Origin: Clostridiales bacterium
Lineage (GTDB): Bacteria; Bacillota; Clostridia; Oscillospirales; CAG-272
Reading direction: 5' to 3'
NCBI GenBank assembly: GCA_004554105.1
Contig: SFNW01000005.1
Span: 1 to 37,862, forward strand
DNA: 37,862 nucleotides
A program made the position numbers and the translations under genes. Under the pieces are notes generated by a model. It did no database searches and was not told the DNA's origin. It was given only the letters and a program-made list of their open reading frames with translations. Within the stretch, counting starts at the first letter, position 1. Every line of letters starts with the position of its first letter. Below are positions 8,304-16,926 of this stretch, piece after piece.

Positions 8304-8360
8304 CTTGGCCTCTCGAAAAATTGCGAAAAAATCCGTTTGTCGGTCAAAAGTAAATGCAAA

Positions 8361-8400
8361 TCAAACAAAAAGGGACGGAAAACCGTCCCTTTTTGTTTGA
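8361..8400. terminator. Bidirectional terminator between convergent genes
   Basis: Perfect 18-bp stem TCAAACAAAAAGGGACGG / CCGTCCCTTTTTGTTTGA with an aaaa loop. It carries A- and T-rich flanks and serves both the solitary gene and gdhA. Confidence 0.92.
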
Positions 8401-8408
8401 AAAAGTTT

Positions 8409-9758
8409 TTAATAGGCGATGCCCTGTGCAATCATCGCGGCGGCGACCTTCTCGAAGCCCGCGATGTTCGCGCCGGCGACGAGGTTGCCCTTCATGCCGT
8501 ACTTTTCGGCGGCATTGTAGGAGTTGTGGAAGATGCCGACCATGATGTTCTTCAGTTTTGCGTCGACTTCCTCGAACGTCCAGCTGTAGCGCATCGAGTT
8601 CTGGCTCATTTCAAGCGCGGAGGTTGCAACGCCGCCCGCGTTGGCAGCCTTTGCAGGCCCGAAGAGGACGCCCGCCTTCTGGAACGCCTCGATAGCCTCG
8701 GGGGTGGAGGGCATATTTGCGCCCTCGGCGACGGCGATGACGCCGTTCTTGATGAGCATTGCGGCTTCCTCGCCGTTCAGCTCGTTCTGCGTTGCGCAGG
8801 GCAGGGCGATGTCGCACTTGACGCTCCAAATGCCGCGGCAGCCCTCGACATACTTCGCACCCTTGACGCGCTCTGCGTATTCCTTAATGCGTCCGCGCTC
8901 AACCTCTTTGATCTGCTTGACGACGGCGAGGTCAATGCCATTTTCGTCGTAGATATAGCCGTTCGAGTCGGACATGGCGACGACCTTTGCGCCCAGCTCG
9001 GTCGCCTTCTGATTCGCGTAGATGGCAACATTGCCCGAGCCGGAGATGACGACCGTCTTGCCCTTGAACGAGTCGTTCTTCATGCAGTTCAGCATTTCCT
9101 CGGTGTAGTAGCAGAGACCGTAGCCGGTCGCCTCGGTGCGGGCGAGCGAGCCGCCGTAGGTCAGACCCTTGCCGGTCAGCACGCCGGTGTACTCGTTGCG
9201 CAGACGCTTGTACTGTCCGAACAGATAGCCGATCTCACGTCCGCCGACGCCGATGTCACCTGCGGGAACGTCGGTGTCCGCGCCGATGTGCTTCGCCAGT
9301 TCGGTCATGAAGCTCTGGCAGAAGCGCATAATTTCTCCGTCGCTCTTGCCCTTGGGGTCAAAGTCGGAGCCGCCCTTGCCGCCGCCAATCGGCAGACCGG
9401 TCAGGCTGTTCTTGAAAATCTGCTCAAAGCCGAGGAATTTGATAACCGAGAGGTTGACCGAGGGGTGCAGACGCAGACCGCCCTTGTAGGGACCGATTGC
9501 CGAGTTGAACTGCACGCGGTAGCCGCGGTTGACCTGTACCTTGCCGTTGTCGTCCACCCACGAAACGCGGAAGAGAATCGCGCGTTCCGGCTCGACGATG
9601 CGCTCGATGACGCCGTTCTGCTCGTATCTGGGATCGGCTTCGATGACCGGCTCGAGCGATTCGAGGACCTCGGTCACCGCCTGTAAAAACTCTTTTTCAC
9701 CGGCACTGCGCTTTTCAAGGTCGGTGAGGACTCTTTTGAGATATTCGTTTTTCAGCAT
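8409..9758 (-). CDS. gdhA: Glutamate dehydrogenase, hexameric NADP-type
   Basis: 449 aa, the usual length of the bacterial hexameric enzyme. Visible signatures are GPYKGGLRLHP, the catalytic-lysine loop LPIGGGKGGSDFDPKGKSD, PAGDIGVGGREIGYLFGQYKR and the Rossmann stretch VVISGSGNVAIYA. It interconverts 2-oxoglutarate plus ammonium with glutamate. NADP preference is a family-based guess. The ATG at 9758 follows AGGAGG; the frame runs further upstream to 10046, but that part overlaps the divergent nrdG promoter and is not coding. It stands alone, divergent from nrdG. Confidence 0.97.
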   Translation of the reverse strand: MLKNEYLKRVLTDLEKRSAGEKEFLQAVTEVLESLEPVIEADPRYEQNGVIERIVEPERAILFRVSWVDDNGKVQVNRGYRVQFNSAIGPYKGGLRLHPSVNLSVIKFLGFEQIFKNSLTGLPIGGGKGGSDFDPKGKSDGEIMRFCQSFMTELAKHIGADTDVPAGDIGVGGREIGYLFGQYKRLRNEYTGVLTGKGLTYGGSLARTEATGYGLCYYTEEMLNCMKNDSFKGKTVVISGSGNVAIYANQKATELGAKVVAMSDSNGYIYDENGIDLAVVKQIKEVERGRIKEYAERVKGAKYVEGCRGIWSVKCDIALPCATQNELNGEEAAMLIKNGVIAVAEGANMPSTPEAIEAFQKAGVLFGPAKAANAGGVATSALEMSQNSMRYSWTFEEVDAKLKNIMVGIFHNSYNAAEKYGMKGNLVAGANIAGFEKVAAAMIAQGIAY

Positions 9759-9797
9759 TTGTCTTGCCTCCTGCAATTTTTTAAGACTGACGCTTTC

Positions 9798-9826
9798 ATT
9801 ATAAACGAGAAAAAACGCGATTTCAA
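9798..9826 (-). promoter_or_regulatory. gdhA promoter
   Basis: On the minus strand, TTGAAA (9826-9821), 17 nt, TATAAT (9803-9798). The start would be near 9791, about 33 nt before the ATG. Confidence 0.75.
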
Positions 9827-9902
9827 GTGTTTTTGCAAAGGTTTCTGCAACATCTTTGAAAAAATCATGCAAAAAAACGGCAAAAACGCCGAAAAATCCG
9901 AT

Positions 9903-9931
9903 TTGCAATCCGCGCGCGAATGTGCTATCCT
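9903..9931 (+). promoter_or_regulatory. Probable nrdG promoter
   Basis: TTGCAA (9903-9908), 17 nt, TATCCT (9926-9931), with an extended -10 TG at 9923-9924. It is placed about 41 nt before the chosen TTG start. Confidence 0.45.
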
Positions 9932-9971
9932 TAAATATAGATCGTTTTTTCGGACACGGAGGGGATTTGTT

Positions 9972-10658
9972 TTGCGGATTGAGGGAATGCAGAAGCTGAC
10001 GCTGCTCGATTTTCCGGGCAGGACGGCGGCGATTTTGTTTGCGCACGGCTGCGATTTCCGCTGCCCGTTCTGTCAGAACGCGGGGCTGGTCGTCCGCCCG
10101 TCTGCCGCAGAGGTCGGCGAGGACGAAATCCTTTCCTATTTAAAAAAGCGGAAGGGGTTGCTCGACGGCGTGGTGCTGACCGGCGGCGAGCCGCTGATGC
10201 AGCAGGGCGCGGCGGAGCTGCTTCGCAAAATCCGCGCACTCGGCTATGCGACGAAGCTCGACACCAACGGCAGCTACCCCGACCGCCTTGCCGCCCTGCT
10301 CGACGAGGGGCTGGTCGACTATGTGGCGGTCGACATCAAAAACCGACCCGAAAAGTATGCCGAGACGGTGGGACTCCCCGACCTCGACCTTGCCCCCATA
10401 CGCCGCACGGTCGATCTGCTGCTTTCGGGCGCGGTCGACTATGAGTTCCGCACGACGGTCACGGGCAGACTGCACACGCCCGAGGATATCGGCGCGGCGG
10501 CAGAGTGGATTGCGGGCGCGAAACGCTACTTCCTCCAGCCGTTCAGGGACTCGGGCGACCTCGTGGGAGAGGGCGACTTTCCCCCCGGCGCGGACGACCT
10601 TGCCGCGATGCTCGCCGCCGCCCGCGCGTTTGTGCCGAATACGGAAATTCGGGGATAG
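9972..10658 (+). CDS. nrdG: Anaerobic ribonucleotide reductase activating protein (radical SAM)
   Basis: 228 aa. The N-terminal IEGMQKLTLLDFPG and the radical-SAM cluster motif C-x3-C-x2-C (CDFRCPFC) match the longer clostridial NrdG type (TIGR02495-like). VLTGGEPLMQ, LDTNGSYP and VAVDIKN fit the rest of the fold. It makes the glycyl radical on NrdD using SAM and a [4Fe-4S] cluster. I chose the TTG at 9972 because GGAGGGG lies 7 nt upstream and the family's conserved N-terminus then begins correctly; the ATG at 9987 would cut it. It is followed by nrdD, which has a separate promoter. Confidence 0.9.
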   Translation: MRIEGMQKLTLLDFPGRTAAILFAHGCDFRCPFCQNAGLVVRPSAAEVGEDEILSYLKKRKGLLDGVVLTGGEPLMQQGAAELLRKIRALGYATKLDTNGSYPDRLAALLDEGLVDYVAVDIKNRPEKYAETVGLPDLDLAPIRRTVDLLLSGAVDYEFRTTVTGRLHTPEDIGAAAEWIAGAKRYFLQPFRDSGDLVGEGDFPPGADDLAAMLAAARAFVPNTEIRG

Positions 10659-10682
10659 GTGCGTCGCGCAGCGCAACATATA

Positions 10683-10698
10683 GCACAACATATAGTGC
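10683..10698. promoter_or_regulatory. NrdR-box-like site 1
   Basis: GCACAACATATAGTGC, a near-palindrome close to the NrdR box consensus ACACWATATMTTGTGT. A related GCGCAACATATAGCAC overlaps it upstream at 10671-10686. NrdR represses ribonucleotide reductase genes when dATP is plentiful. Confidence 0.6.
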
Positions 10699-10714
10699 CT
10701 TTTGACGAAAAAAG

Positions 10715-10730
10715 ATTCAAAATATTGTGC
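10715..10730. promoter_or_regulatory. NrdR-box-like site 2
   Basis: ATTCAAAATATTGTGC matches the NrdR consensus well in its right half. It begins exactly 32 bp after site 1, about three helical turns, the spacing typical of paired NrdR boxes. Both sites are followed by CTTTTGA, and site 2 ends 10 bp before the -35 of nrdD. Confidence 0.6.
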
Positions 10731-10740
10731 CTTTTGATGA

Positions 10741-10770
10741 TTGACAAAGCCGTCCGACCTGTGGTATGCT
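10741..10770 (+). promoter_or_regulatory. nrdD promoter
   Basis: TTGACA (10741-10746), 18 nt, TATGCT (10765-10770), 44 nt before the ATG and immediately downstream of the paired NrdR-like boxes. Confidence 0.7.
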
Positions 10771-10813
10771 TTATGTACTGACGACATTTTGCATACTACG
10801 GGGGACGGTTTTT

Positions 10814-13183
10814 ATGTATCAGGTTAAAAAACGCGACAACAAAATCGTAGAATTCGACATATCGAAGATTTCCAATGCCATTCAGCTTGCGTTCGAGGCG
10901 TGCGAGGTGAATTTCCACCCCAGCGTCATCGACTTTCTCGCGCTCCGCGTCACGGCGGACTTTGAGCCGAAGATTAAGGACGGGCTGATTGCCGTTGAGG
11001 ATATTCAGGACAGCGTCGAGTCTGTGCTGATTCAGGCGGGCTATGCCGAGGTTGCCAAGGCGTACATCTTGTACCGCCGTCAGCGCGAAAAACTCCGCAG
11101 CATGAAGTCGACGATTCTTGACTACAAGGAGTTGGTCGACAGCTATGTCAAGGTCACCGACTGGCGCGTCAAGGAAAACTCCACCGTCACCTACTCGGTC
11201 GGCGGTTTGATTCTCTCCAACTCGGGCGCGATCACGGCGAACTACTGGCTCTCCGAGATTTACGACGACGAGATTGCCCAGGCGCACCGCAGCGCGGACA
11301 TTCATATCCATGACCTCGGTATGCTCACCGGTTACTGCGCGGGCTGGTCGTTAAAGCAGCTTATCCGCGAGGGACTTGGCGGCATTTCGGGCAAGATGAC
11401 CTCCGCGCCCGCAAAGCACCTGTCGGTGCTTTGCAACCAGATGGTCAACTTCCTCGGCATCATGCAGAACGAGTGGGCGGGCGCACAGGCGTTCTCCTCG
11501 TTCGACACCTATCTCGCGCCTTTCGTCAAGGTGGACAACCTGACCTATGACCAGGTCAAGAAGAGCCTTGAAGCCTTCGTCTACGGCGTCAACACGCCGT
11601 CGCGCTGGGGCACGCAGGCGCCCTTCTCCAACATCACGCTCGACTGGACGGTTCCGAAGGACATGGAATCCATGCCCGCTATCGTCGGCGGCAAGGACAT
11701 GGACTTCACCTACGGTGACTGCAAAGCCGAGATGGACATGATCAACAAGGCGTTCATCGAAATCATGATTGAGGGCGACGCCAACGGCAGAGGATTCCAG
11801 TACCCGATTCCGACCTATTCGATTACCCGCGATTTTGACTGGTCGGAGACCGAGAACAACAAGCTGCTCTTTGAGATGACCAGCAAGTACGGCACGCCGT
11901 ATTTCTCTAACTACATCAACAGCGACATGGAGCCGAGCGACGTCCGCTCGATGTGCTGCCGTCTGCGTCTCGATTTGCGCGAGCTGCGCAAGAAGTCGGG
12001 CGGCTTCTTCGGCAGCGGCGAGAGCACGGGCTCTGTCGGTGTTGTCACCATCAATATGCCGCGCATCGCGTATCTCTCGGCAGACAAGGACGAATTCTAC
12101 CGCCGCCTCGACCACATGATGGACATTGCGGCGCGTTCGCTCAGCGTCAAGCGCGGCGTTATTACCAAGCTGCTGAACGAGGGTCTGTACCCCTACACCA
12201 AGCGTTATCTCGGTACGTTTGCAAACCACTTCTCGACCATCGGTCTGATCGGTATGAACGAGGCCTGCCTCAACGCGCGTTGGATCCGCAAGGATCTGAC
12301 CGAGACTGCGGCGCAGGACTTCACCAAGGAAGTGCTCAACCACATGCGCGAGCGCCTGTCCGACTATCAGGAGCAGTACGGCGACCTCTACAACCTCGAA
12401 GCAACGCCGGCAGAGTCCACGACCTACCGCCTTGCCAAGCACGACAAGCGCCGCTATCCCGACATCATCACTGCGGGCGGCTGCGACGGCGCACCGTATT
12501 ATACCAACTCCTCGCATCTGCCGGTCGGCTACACCGAGGACATCTTCACCGCGCTCGATATTCAGGACGAGCTGCAGACGCTGTACACCTCGGGTACGGT
12601 CTTCCACGCCTTCCTCGGCGAGAAGCTGCCCGACTGGAAGGCGGCGGCAAATCTTGTGCGCAAGATTGCGGAGAACTACAAACTGCCTTACTACACGCTT
12701 TCGCCCACCTATTCGATCTGCAAGACGCACGGCTATATTGCGGGCGAGCATTACGAGTGCCCGCACTGCGGCGAAAAGACCGAGGTCTACAGCCGCATCA
12801 CTGGCTACTACCGTCCGGTGCAGAACTGGAACGACGGCAAGACGCATGAATTTGCAGACCGCAAGGAATACGTCATCGAGCGTAGCGTGATGCGCCGCGC
12901 GGGCGTCAGTGCCGCCGAGGAAGCAGCACCCGAGACGGCTTGCGGCGACGAGACCGTCCGTCTGTTCGCCACCAAGACCTGCCCCAACTGCAAGATTGCG
13001 GCAAAGCTGCTTGACGAGGCGGGTATCCCCTATGAAAAGCTCTACGTCGAGGACAACAAGGAGCTTGCGACCTCGCTCGGACTGAAGCAGGCGCCCACGC
13101 TGCTCTGCGGCGACGCGAAATTTGCGGGCGTAGTCGGCGTCAAGGACTTCATCGCGCAGAAGGAAAACAGAGTACATGTATGA
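10814..13183 (+). CDS. nrdD: Class III ribonucleotide reductase NrdD with C-terminal glutaredoxin-like domain
   Basis: 789 aa. An N-terminal ATP-cone (starting MYQVKKRDNKIVEFDISKI) controls activity allosterically. The glycyl-radical barrel includes SMCCRLRLDLREL and the radical loop RITGYYRPVQNW with Gly664. A CPHC pair and an upstream Cys lie in the usual zinc-site area. After ~residue 700 the protein continues into a thioredoxin-fold tail, VRLFATKTCPNCKIAAKLL, with CPNC at 723-726. This suggests built-in dithiol electron supply rather than formate. The ATG at 10814 is preferred because GGGGGACGG precedes it. It overlaps the next gene by 8 nt, so the two are translationally coupled. Confidence 0.95.
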   Translation: MYQVKKRDNKIVEFDISKISNAIQLAFEACEVNFHPSVIDFLALRVTADFEPKIKDGLIAVEDIQDSVESVLIQAGYAEVAKAYILYRRQREKLRSMKSTILDYKELVDSYVKVTDWRVKENSTVTYSVGGLILSNSGAITANYWLSEIYDDEIAQAHRSADIHIHDLGMLTGYCAGWSLKQLIREGLGGISGKMTSAPAKHLSVLCNQMVNFLGIMQNEWAGAQAFSSFDTYLAPFVKVDNLTYDQVKKSLEAFVYGVNTPSRWGTQAPFSNITLDWTVPKDMESMPAIVGGKDMDFTYGDCKAEMDMINKAFIEIMIEGDANGRGFQYPIPTYSITRDFDWSETENNKLLFEMTSKYGTPYFSNYINSDMEPSDVRSMCCRLRLDLRELRKKSGGFFGSGESTGSVGVVTINMPRIAYLSADKDEFYRRLDHMMDIAARSLSVKRGVITKLLNEGLYPYTKRYLGTFANHFSTIGLIGMNEACLNARWIRKDLTETAAQDFTKEVLNHMRERLSDYQEQYGDLYNLEATPAESTTYRLAKHDKRRYPDIITAGGCDGAPYYTNSSHLPVGYTEDIFTALDIQDELQTLYTSGTVFHAFLGEKLPDWKAAANLVRKIAENYKLPYYTLSPTYSICKTHGYIAGEHYECPHCGEKTEVYSRITGYYRPVQNWNDGKTHEFADRKEYVIERSVMRRAGVSAAEEAAPETACGDETVRLFATKTCPNCKIAAKLLDEAGIPYEKLYVEDNKELATSLGLKQAPTLLCGDAKFAGVVGVKDFIAQKENRVHV

Positions 13184-14078
13184 CATCATCATTGTCGGCG
13201 GCGGCCCTGCGGGGCTGACCGCCGCTCTGTATGCACGGCGTGCCGGACGCAGCGTGCTGATTGTTGAGAAGAACGGTTTCGGCGGGCAGATGACCTTCTC
13301 GCCGAAAATCGAGAATTACCCCGCGTTTGCGTCGATCAGCGGCAGCGAGTTGGCGGATAAAATGGTCGACCAGACCTTAAATGCCGGCGCAGACGTCGAA
13401 ATCGGCGAGGTCACGGGTATTGAGCGCACGGCAGACGGCTTTTGTGTGCGTTGCGGCGACGCTTCCTTTGCGGCGAGAGCCGTTATTCTAGCCACGGGCG
13501 CAAAGCACAGGCTGCTGCACGTCCCCGGGGAGGAGCGCTTCATCGGCGACGGCATTTCGTTTTGCGCGGTCTGCGACGGCGCGTTCTATGCGGGAAAGAC
13601 GGTCGCCGTCATCGGCGGCGGCAATTCGGCATTGCAGGAGGCACTGCTGCTCGCCGAGACCTCGGTGCGCGTCATCGTCGTGCAGAATCTCGAAAACTTT
13701 ACCGGCGAGCGCAGCCTTGTCGAGCTGCTCTTGGCGCGTCCGAACGTCGAGGTGATGTTCGGCAGCACGGTCGCGGAATTCGTCGGCGAGGACACGCTTT
13801 CGGGCGTGGTTGTCGAAAACGCCGCGAAAAAGCGCCGCACGCTCGAAGTCGACGGCGTGTTCGTCGCCATCGGGCTTGCGCCCGAAAATGGCGCGTTTGA
13901 GCCGCTCGTGCGGCTGGACGGCGGCTATATCGACGCGGGCGAGGATTGCCTGACGAGCGCGGCGGGCATCTTCACGGCGGGCGACTGCCGCACCAAGCGC
14001 GTCCGTCAGATTACGACCGCAGTCGCCGACGGCGCGTCGGCTGCCCTCGCGGCGTGCGCCTATTTGGACAGGGAATAG
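13176..14078 (+). CDS. trxB: Thioredoxin-reductase-like flavoprotein lacking the NADPH motif
   Basis: 300 aa. The FAD motif GGGPAGLTAALYARRAG, redox pair C130-AVC-C133 (FCAVCDG) and C-terminal AGDCRTKRVRQITTAVADGA are those of bacterial thioredoxin reductases. In the pyridine-nucleotide domain, GGGNSALQEA is followed by VVQNLENFTGERS (168-180) where NADPH-dependent enzymes have HRRxxxR. Loss of that motif is the mark of ferredoxin-dependent flavin thioredoxin reductases described in Clostridium. Its start lies inside nrdD, with AAGGA upstream. The context suggests it reduces the glutaredoxin-like tail of NrdD. Electron donor is inference; the family is certain. Confidence 0.88.
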   Translation: MYDIIIVGGGPAGLTAALYARRAGRSVLIVEKNGFGGQMTFSPKIENYPAFASISGSELADKMVDQTLNAGADVEIGEVTGIERTADGFCVRCGDASFAARAVILATGAKHRLLHVPGEERFIGDGISFCAVCDGAFYAGKTVAVIGGGNSALQEALLLAETSVRVIVVQNLENFTGERSLVELLLARPNVEVMFGSTVAEFVGEDTLSGVVVENAAKKRRTLEVDGVFVAIGLAPENGAFEPLVRLDGGYIDAGEDCLTSAAGIFTAGDCRTKRVRQITTAVADGASAALAACAYLDRE

Positions 14079-14094
14079 AATAGAAAATTAAATA

Positions 14095-14128
14095 GGGGAA
14101 ACCGCATTTGCGGTTTCCCCTGCTTTTT
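14095..14128. terminator. Terminator between trxB and the GH43 gene
   Basis: GGGGAAACCGC / GCGGTTTCCCC, an 11-bp stem with an attt loop, followed by TGCTTTTTG. It sits between convergent genes. Confidence 0.85.
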
Positions 14129-14135
14129 GTACGGG

Positions 14136-16787
14136 TCAAAAGGTGAAAAGGTCGATACTGCCGCCGACATGGCGGAGAATGAGCAGCACGTCGGCAAGCT
14201 GTGCGCCGTCCTCGTCGTTTATCACTTTTTTCAGCGTCAGCAGTGCGTCGTGCAAGTCGATTTTGCCGTCGGCGTTGACGTCGGTGAAGCGCACTTCGCC
14301 GATTTCTTTCACGGCGACTGCCGTTTCGTTACTTGTTGCGAGCAGTTTGCCCTCGCGCAGAACCTCGATGCGGTAGCGGTATGTGCCGGTGGGAACGGCG
14401 TCGGTGAAGCCGTCGCCGCCCGTAAAGCTGCCGACAAGCTCGCCGTCGCGGTAAACGCGGAATACGCAGGTGTTGTCGGCGTCTTCAAAGTGCGGCTCAA
14501 TGCGCAGACCGCCTTTGACGCGGACGGCGGAAAATCCGATGCCGGTTGTCAGCGAGCAGATGCGGCAGGTGTTTGTTCCGGCGGCAAACAGGTGTTCGCC
14601 CGCGCAGAAATCGGGCGAGGCAACCGTCAGCGGGCGCGGCGCGGTCGAGCCGAGCGGACTGCCGAACACGGGAACGCTGTAAGGCTTGCCGCCGATTTCG
14701 GTTTCGGCGACGGTGAAGGGCTGGATATAGGTCTTGCGCCCCGCCCACCAGGTGCTTGTGCCGCTCGACCAGTCGTCCTCTACCCATTCGGCGTTGGCGT
14801 GATAGTAAATCCACCATGTGCCGTCGCGGTGATTTTGCAGATAGGAGGAATGCCCTGTGCCGTACATCGAGACCGACGGGTCGGATTCAAAAAGTGCGCG
14901 TTCGGATTTCGTCCACGCGGCGGCGTCCAAGGGGTCGCTGCCGGTCAGCGTCAGCATACCGAGGCGGTAGTATTCGGTGCTGCTGCCGTTTGCCGAATAG
15001 AGAATGTTGACCGTATCGCCGAGCCGCAGGACCTGCGGTCCCTCGTTGATGCGTCCGTTCAGCAGTTCCCAGTCGCGCTCGGGCGTCGAAATCAGCGTAC
15101 ACGGCGCGGCTTCCATTGTATAGGGATTTTTCATCGGCTGAATGTAGAGATTTTGTACGCGGCTGCCCGTGACGGGCGTACCCGACCAAATGAGGTAGAG
15201 CTTGCCGCCGTATTTCAGGACCGTGCCGTCGATTGCCCAAAGGTCGCCGTCGGTTTCGAGCTTGCCGACTATCGAAAAGCTGCCCATCGGGTTTTCGGGG
15301 TCGTCGGCGCGCAGAACATGCATTCTGTGATTTGCGTTTGCGCCGTCGTCGGCGGTAAAATAGATATACCAGCCCGCATCGGCGGCGCCGACCTCTTCAG
15401 CGGAGAAGTAGTGCAGCTCGGGCGCCCAGTATTCTTTTTTTGCGCCCGCGAGGTCGGTTTTGGAAGCATTGAACACGACCGACGAGCAGTAGTTCATATC
15501 CGAGAACAGCACCTCGGCACTCTCGGCAATATGAATTGCCGAAACCGTCTCGCCGTTGACCGTCGTTCCCGCGCTGTAGGCAAAGTAGTAGTGTCCGTCC
15601 TTTTCGACAGCGTATGGGTCGGCGAGACTGGCGAGCTTGCTTTCGACCGAGACGGTCGAAAGCGGCTCGGTGACGGGGAAAAGGTCGCAGGAAAAGGCGA
15701 TTGCCCGCTCGGTGCGCGGCTTGATTTCGGCTTTCATCGCTTCACTGCACCGCAAAACAAAGCTGCCGAGCAGACCGCGGTTGAAAAACTTGGTTGCTTC
15801 GGCAAAACTGCCGCCCCTGATAATCAGCGCGGCGTTTGAGCGGTTGGGTACCGTCGCCGAAAGTTTGTCCCCCGCGCCCGTCATGAAATTGCCGGAGAAA
15901 TTGCCGCCCGTGATGCGGGTGACCGCCTGCGCACACCGCTCTGCCTGCGCGTCGAGCGCGGAATCGGTCGGCAGGGCGGACAGCGGGCGGAACATATAGT
16001 AAGTGCAGGCAAAATCGCCGCCCGAAATCTCGGTGTAAATCCTGCCTGTGTCGTATTCCGAGCCGGCGGACGCAACGGTTGCTCCGCCGCCGCCCGTAAA
16101 GCTGCCGCCCGAGATGAAGATGCAGATATCACCCGAGAGGACGCCGAGCGCGTGCGACGCCGATGAGCGGCGGTTGCCGCCGACCAGCCCCCACCAGGTG
16201 CCGCCCGCGACGGTCAGCGTATAACTGTTTTGTGAATTTGCCTCGGAGAGGGTTTGCGGATAATTCCACCCGCCGACCAGCAACGGATAACGGAAGTTTT
16301 CCGCGCCGCTTTTGTCGGTGCAGACAACGCCCGCGCCGAAGCCGAAATTGCGGTGCCGCCCCGACAGGGTGACGCCGCTTTTGTACAGGTCAAAGTTTAT
16401 GTTGTCGAAATAGGTGTCGTTTCCCGCCGCAAAATTGCCGTAGAGCTTCAGGGAGGCGCCGCTCGCGCGATAGTCGACGCCGTCCGCAACGCTTGTCCAG
16501 ACGACCGCGCCGCCGGCGTCCGCGGGCGCAAAGCCGCTGCTCGGGACGGTCACACTGCCCGAAATGACGAGCGTGCCGCCGTCTGCCTCCCGCAGGCGTT
16601 TGTAGGCTTTGGTGAGGGTTGCAAACGGTGTTTCGGCGGTCAGCCCGTCCAATGCGTCGCTGCCGTTTACATTGTCGACATAGACCGTCAGCGCACTGCC
16701 GGGCGTGAAGTCGTATGCGGCAGCGGCGAGTGCCAGCAGGGCGGAAAGCAACAGATACAGTATCGAAGTGCTTATTGCCTTTTTCAT
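14136..16787 (-). CDS. Secreted GH43-type glycosidase with dockerin-like C-terminus
   Basis: 883 aa. A signal peptide (~1-24) is followed by a beta-helix-like region (~30-345) beginning VYVDNVNGSDALDG with repeated ISGGSF/ITGGNF turns, as in DUF1565-type proteins. The GH43 five-blade domain (~375-690) shows D390 (base), WAIDGT D520 and NEGP E582 (acid), plus YWAPELHY. Then come a short FCAGEH...CRIC linker, an FN3-like module (~755-827) and a dockerin-like end (~834-877). GH43 enzymes mostly cut arabinan, arabinoxylan or xylan side chains; I cannot name the substrate. Only the first dockerin calcium loop (DVNADGKIDLHD) is intact; the second repeat has no DxNxDG. The start at 16787 has GGAGG upstream and yields the signal peptide. 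Confidence 0.85.
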   Translation of the reverse strand: MKKAISTSILYLLLSALLALAAAAYDFTPGSALTVYVDNVNGSDALDGLTAETPFATLTKAYKRLREADGGTLVISGSVTVPSSGFAPADAGGAVVWTSVADGVDYRASGASLKLYGNFAAGNDTYFDNINFDLYKSGVTLSGRHRNFGFGAGVVCTDKSGAENFRYPLLVGGWNYPQTLSEANSQNSYTLTVAGGTWWGLVGGNRRSSASHALGVLSGDICIFISGGSFTGGGGATVASAGSEYDTGRIYTEISGGDFACTYYMFRPLSALPTDSALDAQAERCAQAVTRITGGNFSGNFMTGAGDKLSATVPNRSNAALIIRGGSFAEATKFFNRGLLGSFVLRCSEAMKAEIKPRTERAIAFSCDLFPVTEPLSTVSVESKLASLADPYAVEKDGHYYFAYSAGTTVNGETVSAIHIAESAEVLFSDMNYCSSVVFNASKTDLAGAKKEYWAPELHYFSAEEVGAADAGWYIYFTADDGANANHRMHVLRADDPENPMGSFSIVGKLETDGDLWAIDGTVLKYGGKLYLIWSGTPVTGSRVQNLYIQPMKNPYTMEAAPCTLISTPERDWELLNGRINEGPQVLRLGDTVNILYSANGSSTEYYRLGMLTLTGSDPLDAAAWTKSERALFESDPSVSMYGTGHSSYLQNHRDGTWWIYYHANAEWVEDDWSSGTSTWWAGRKTYIQPFTVAETEIGGKPYSVPVFGSPLGSTAPRPLTVASPDFCAGEHLFAAGTNTCRICSLTTGIGFSAVRVKGGLRIEPHFEDADNTCVFRVYRDGELVGSFTGGDGFTDAVPTGTYRYRIEVLREGKLLATSNETAVAVKEIGEVRFTDVNADGKIDLHDALLTLKKVINDEDGAQLADVLLILRHVGGSIDLFTF

Positions 16788-16842
16788 TGCGTTTCTTCCT
16801 CCGGTTTCGGACAGATGATTTCCATTATAATTACAGTATAAC

Positions 16843-16883
16843 AAAAACAGCACCGCCGCGCAAGTACACGGCGATGCTTTTTT
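16843..16883. terminator. Hairpin terminator between spoVM and GH43 gene
   Basis: GCAcCGCCG (16850-16858) pairs with CGGCGaTGC (16869-16877), with an A-run on the left and a T-run on the right. Read leftward it would end the spoVM transcript before the GH43 gene. A TATAAT-like hexamer on the minus strand (16829-16824) could serve the GH43 gene, but no clear -35 was found. Confidence 0.6.
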
Positions 16884-16926
16884 ATGCAAGATATGAAACT
16901 GCCGGTCTGCGCTTTTTCGACTGCTT

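Noticed and set aside
8337..9686. 449-codon frame opposite gdhA
   Set aside because: Starts inside the terminator hairpin and only reflects gdhA codon bias.
14127..15839. 570-codon rightward frame opposite the GH43 gene
   Set aside because: Antisense shadow: the leftward frame has signal peptide, catalytic motifs and ribosome binding site, while the rightward one shows nothing recognisable.
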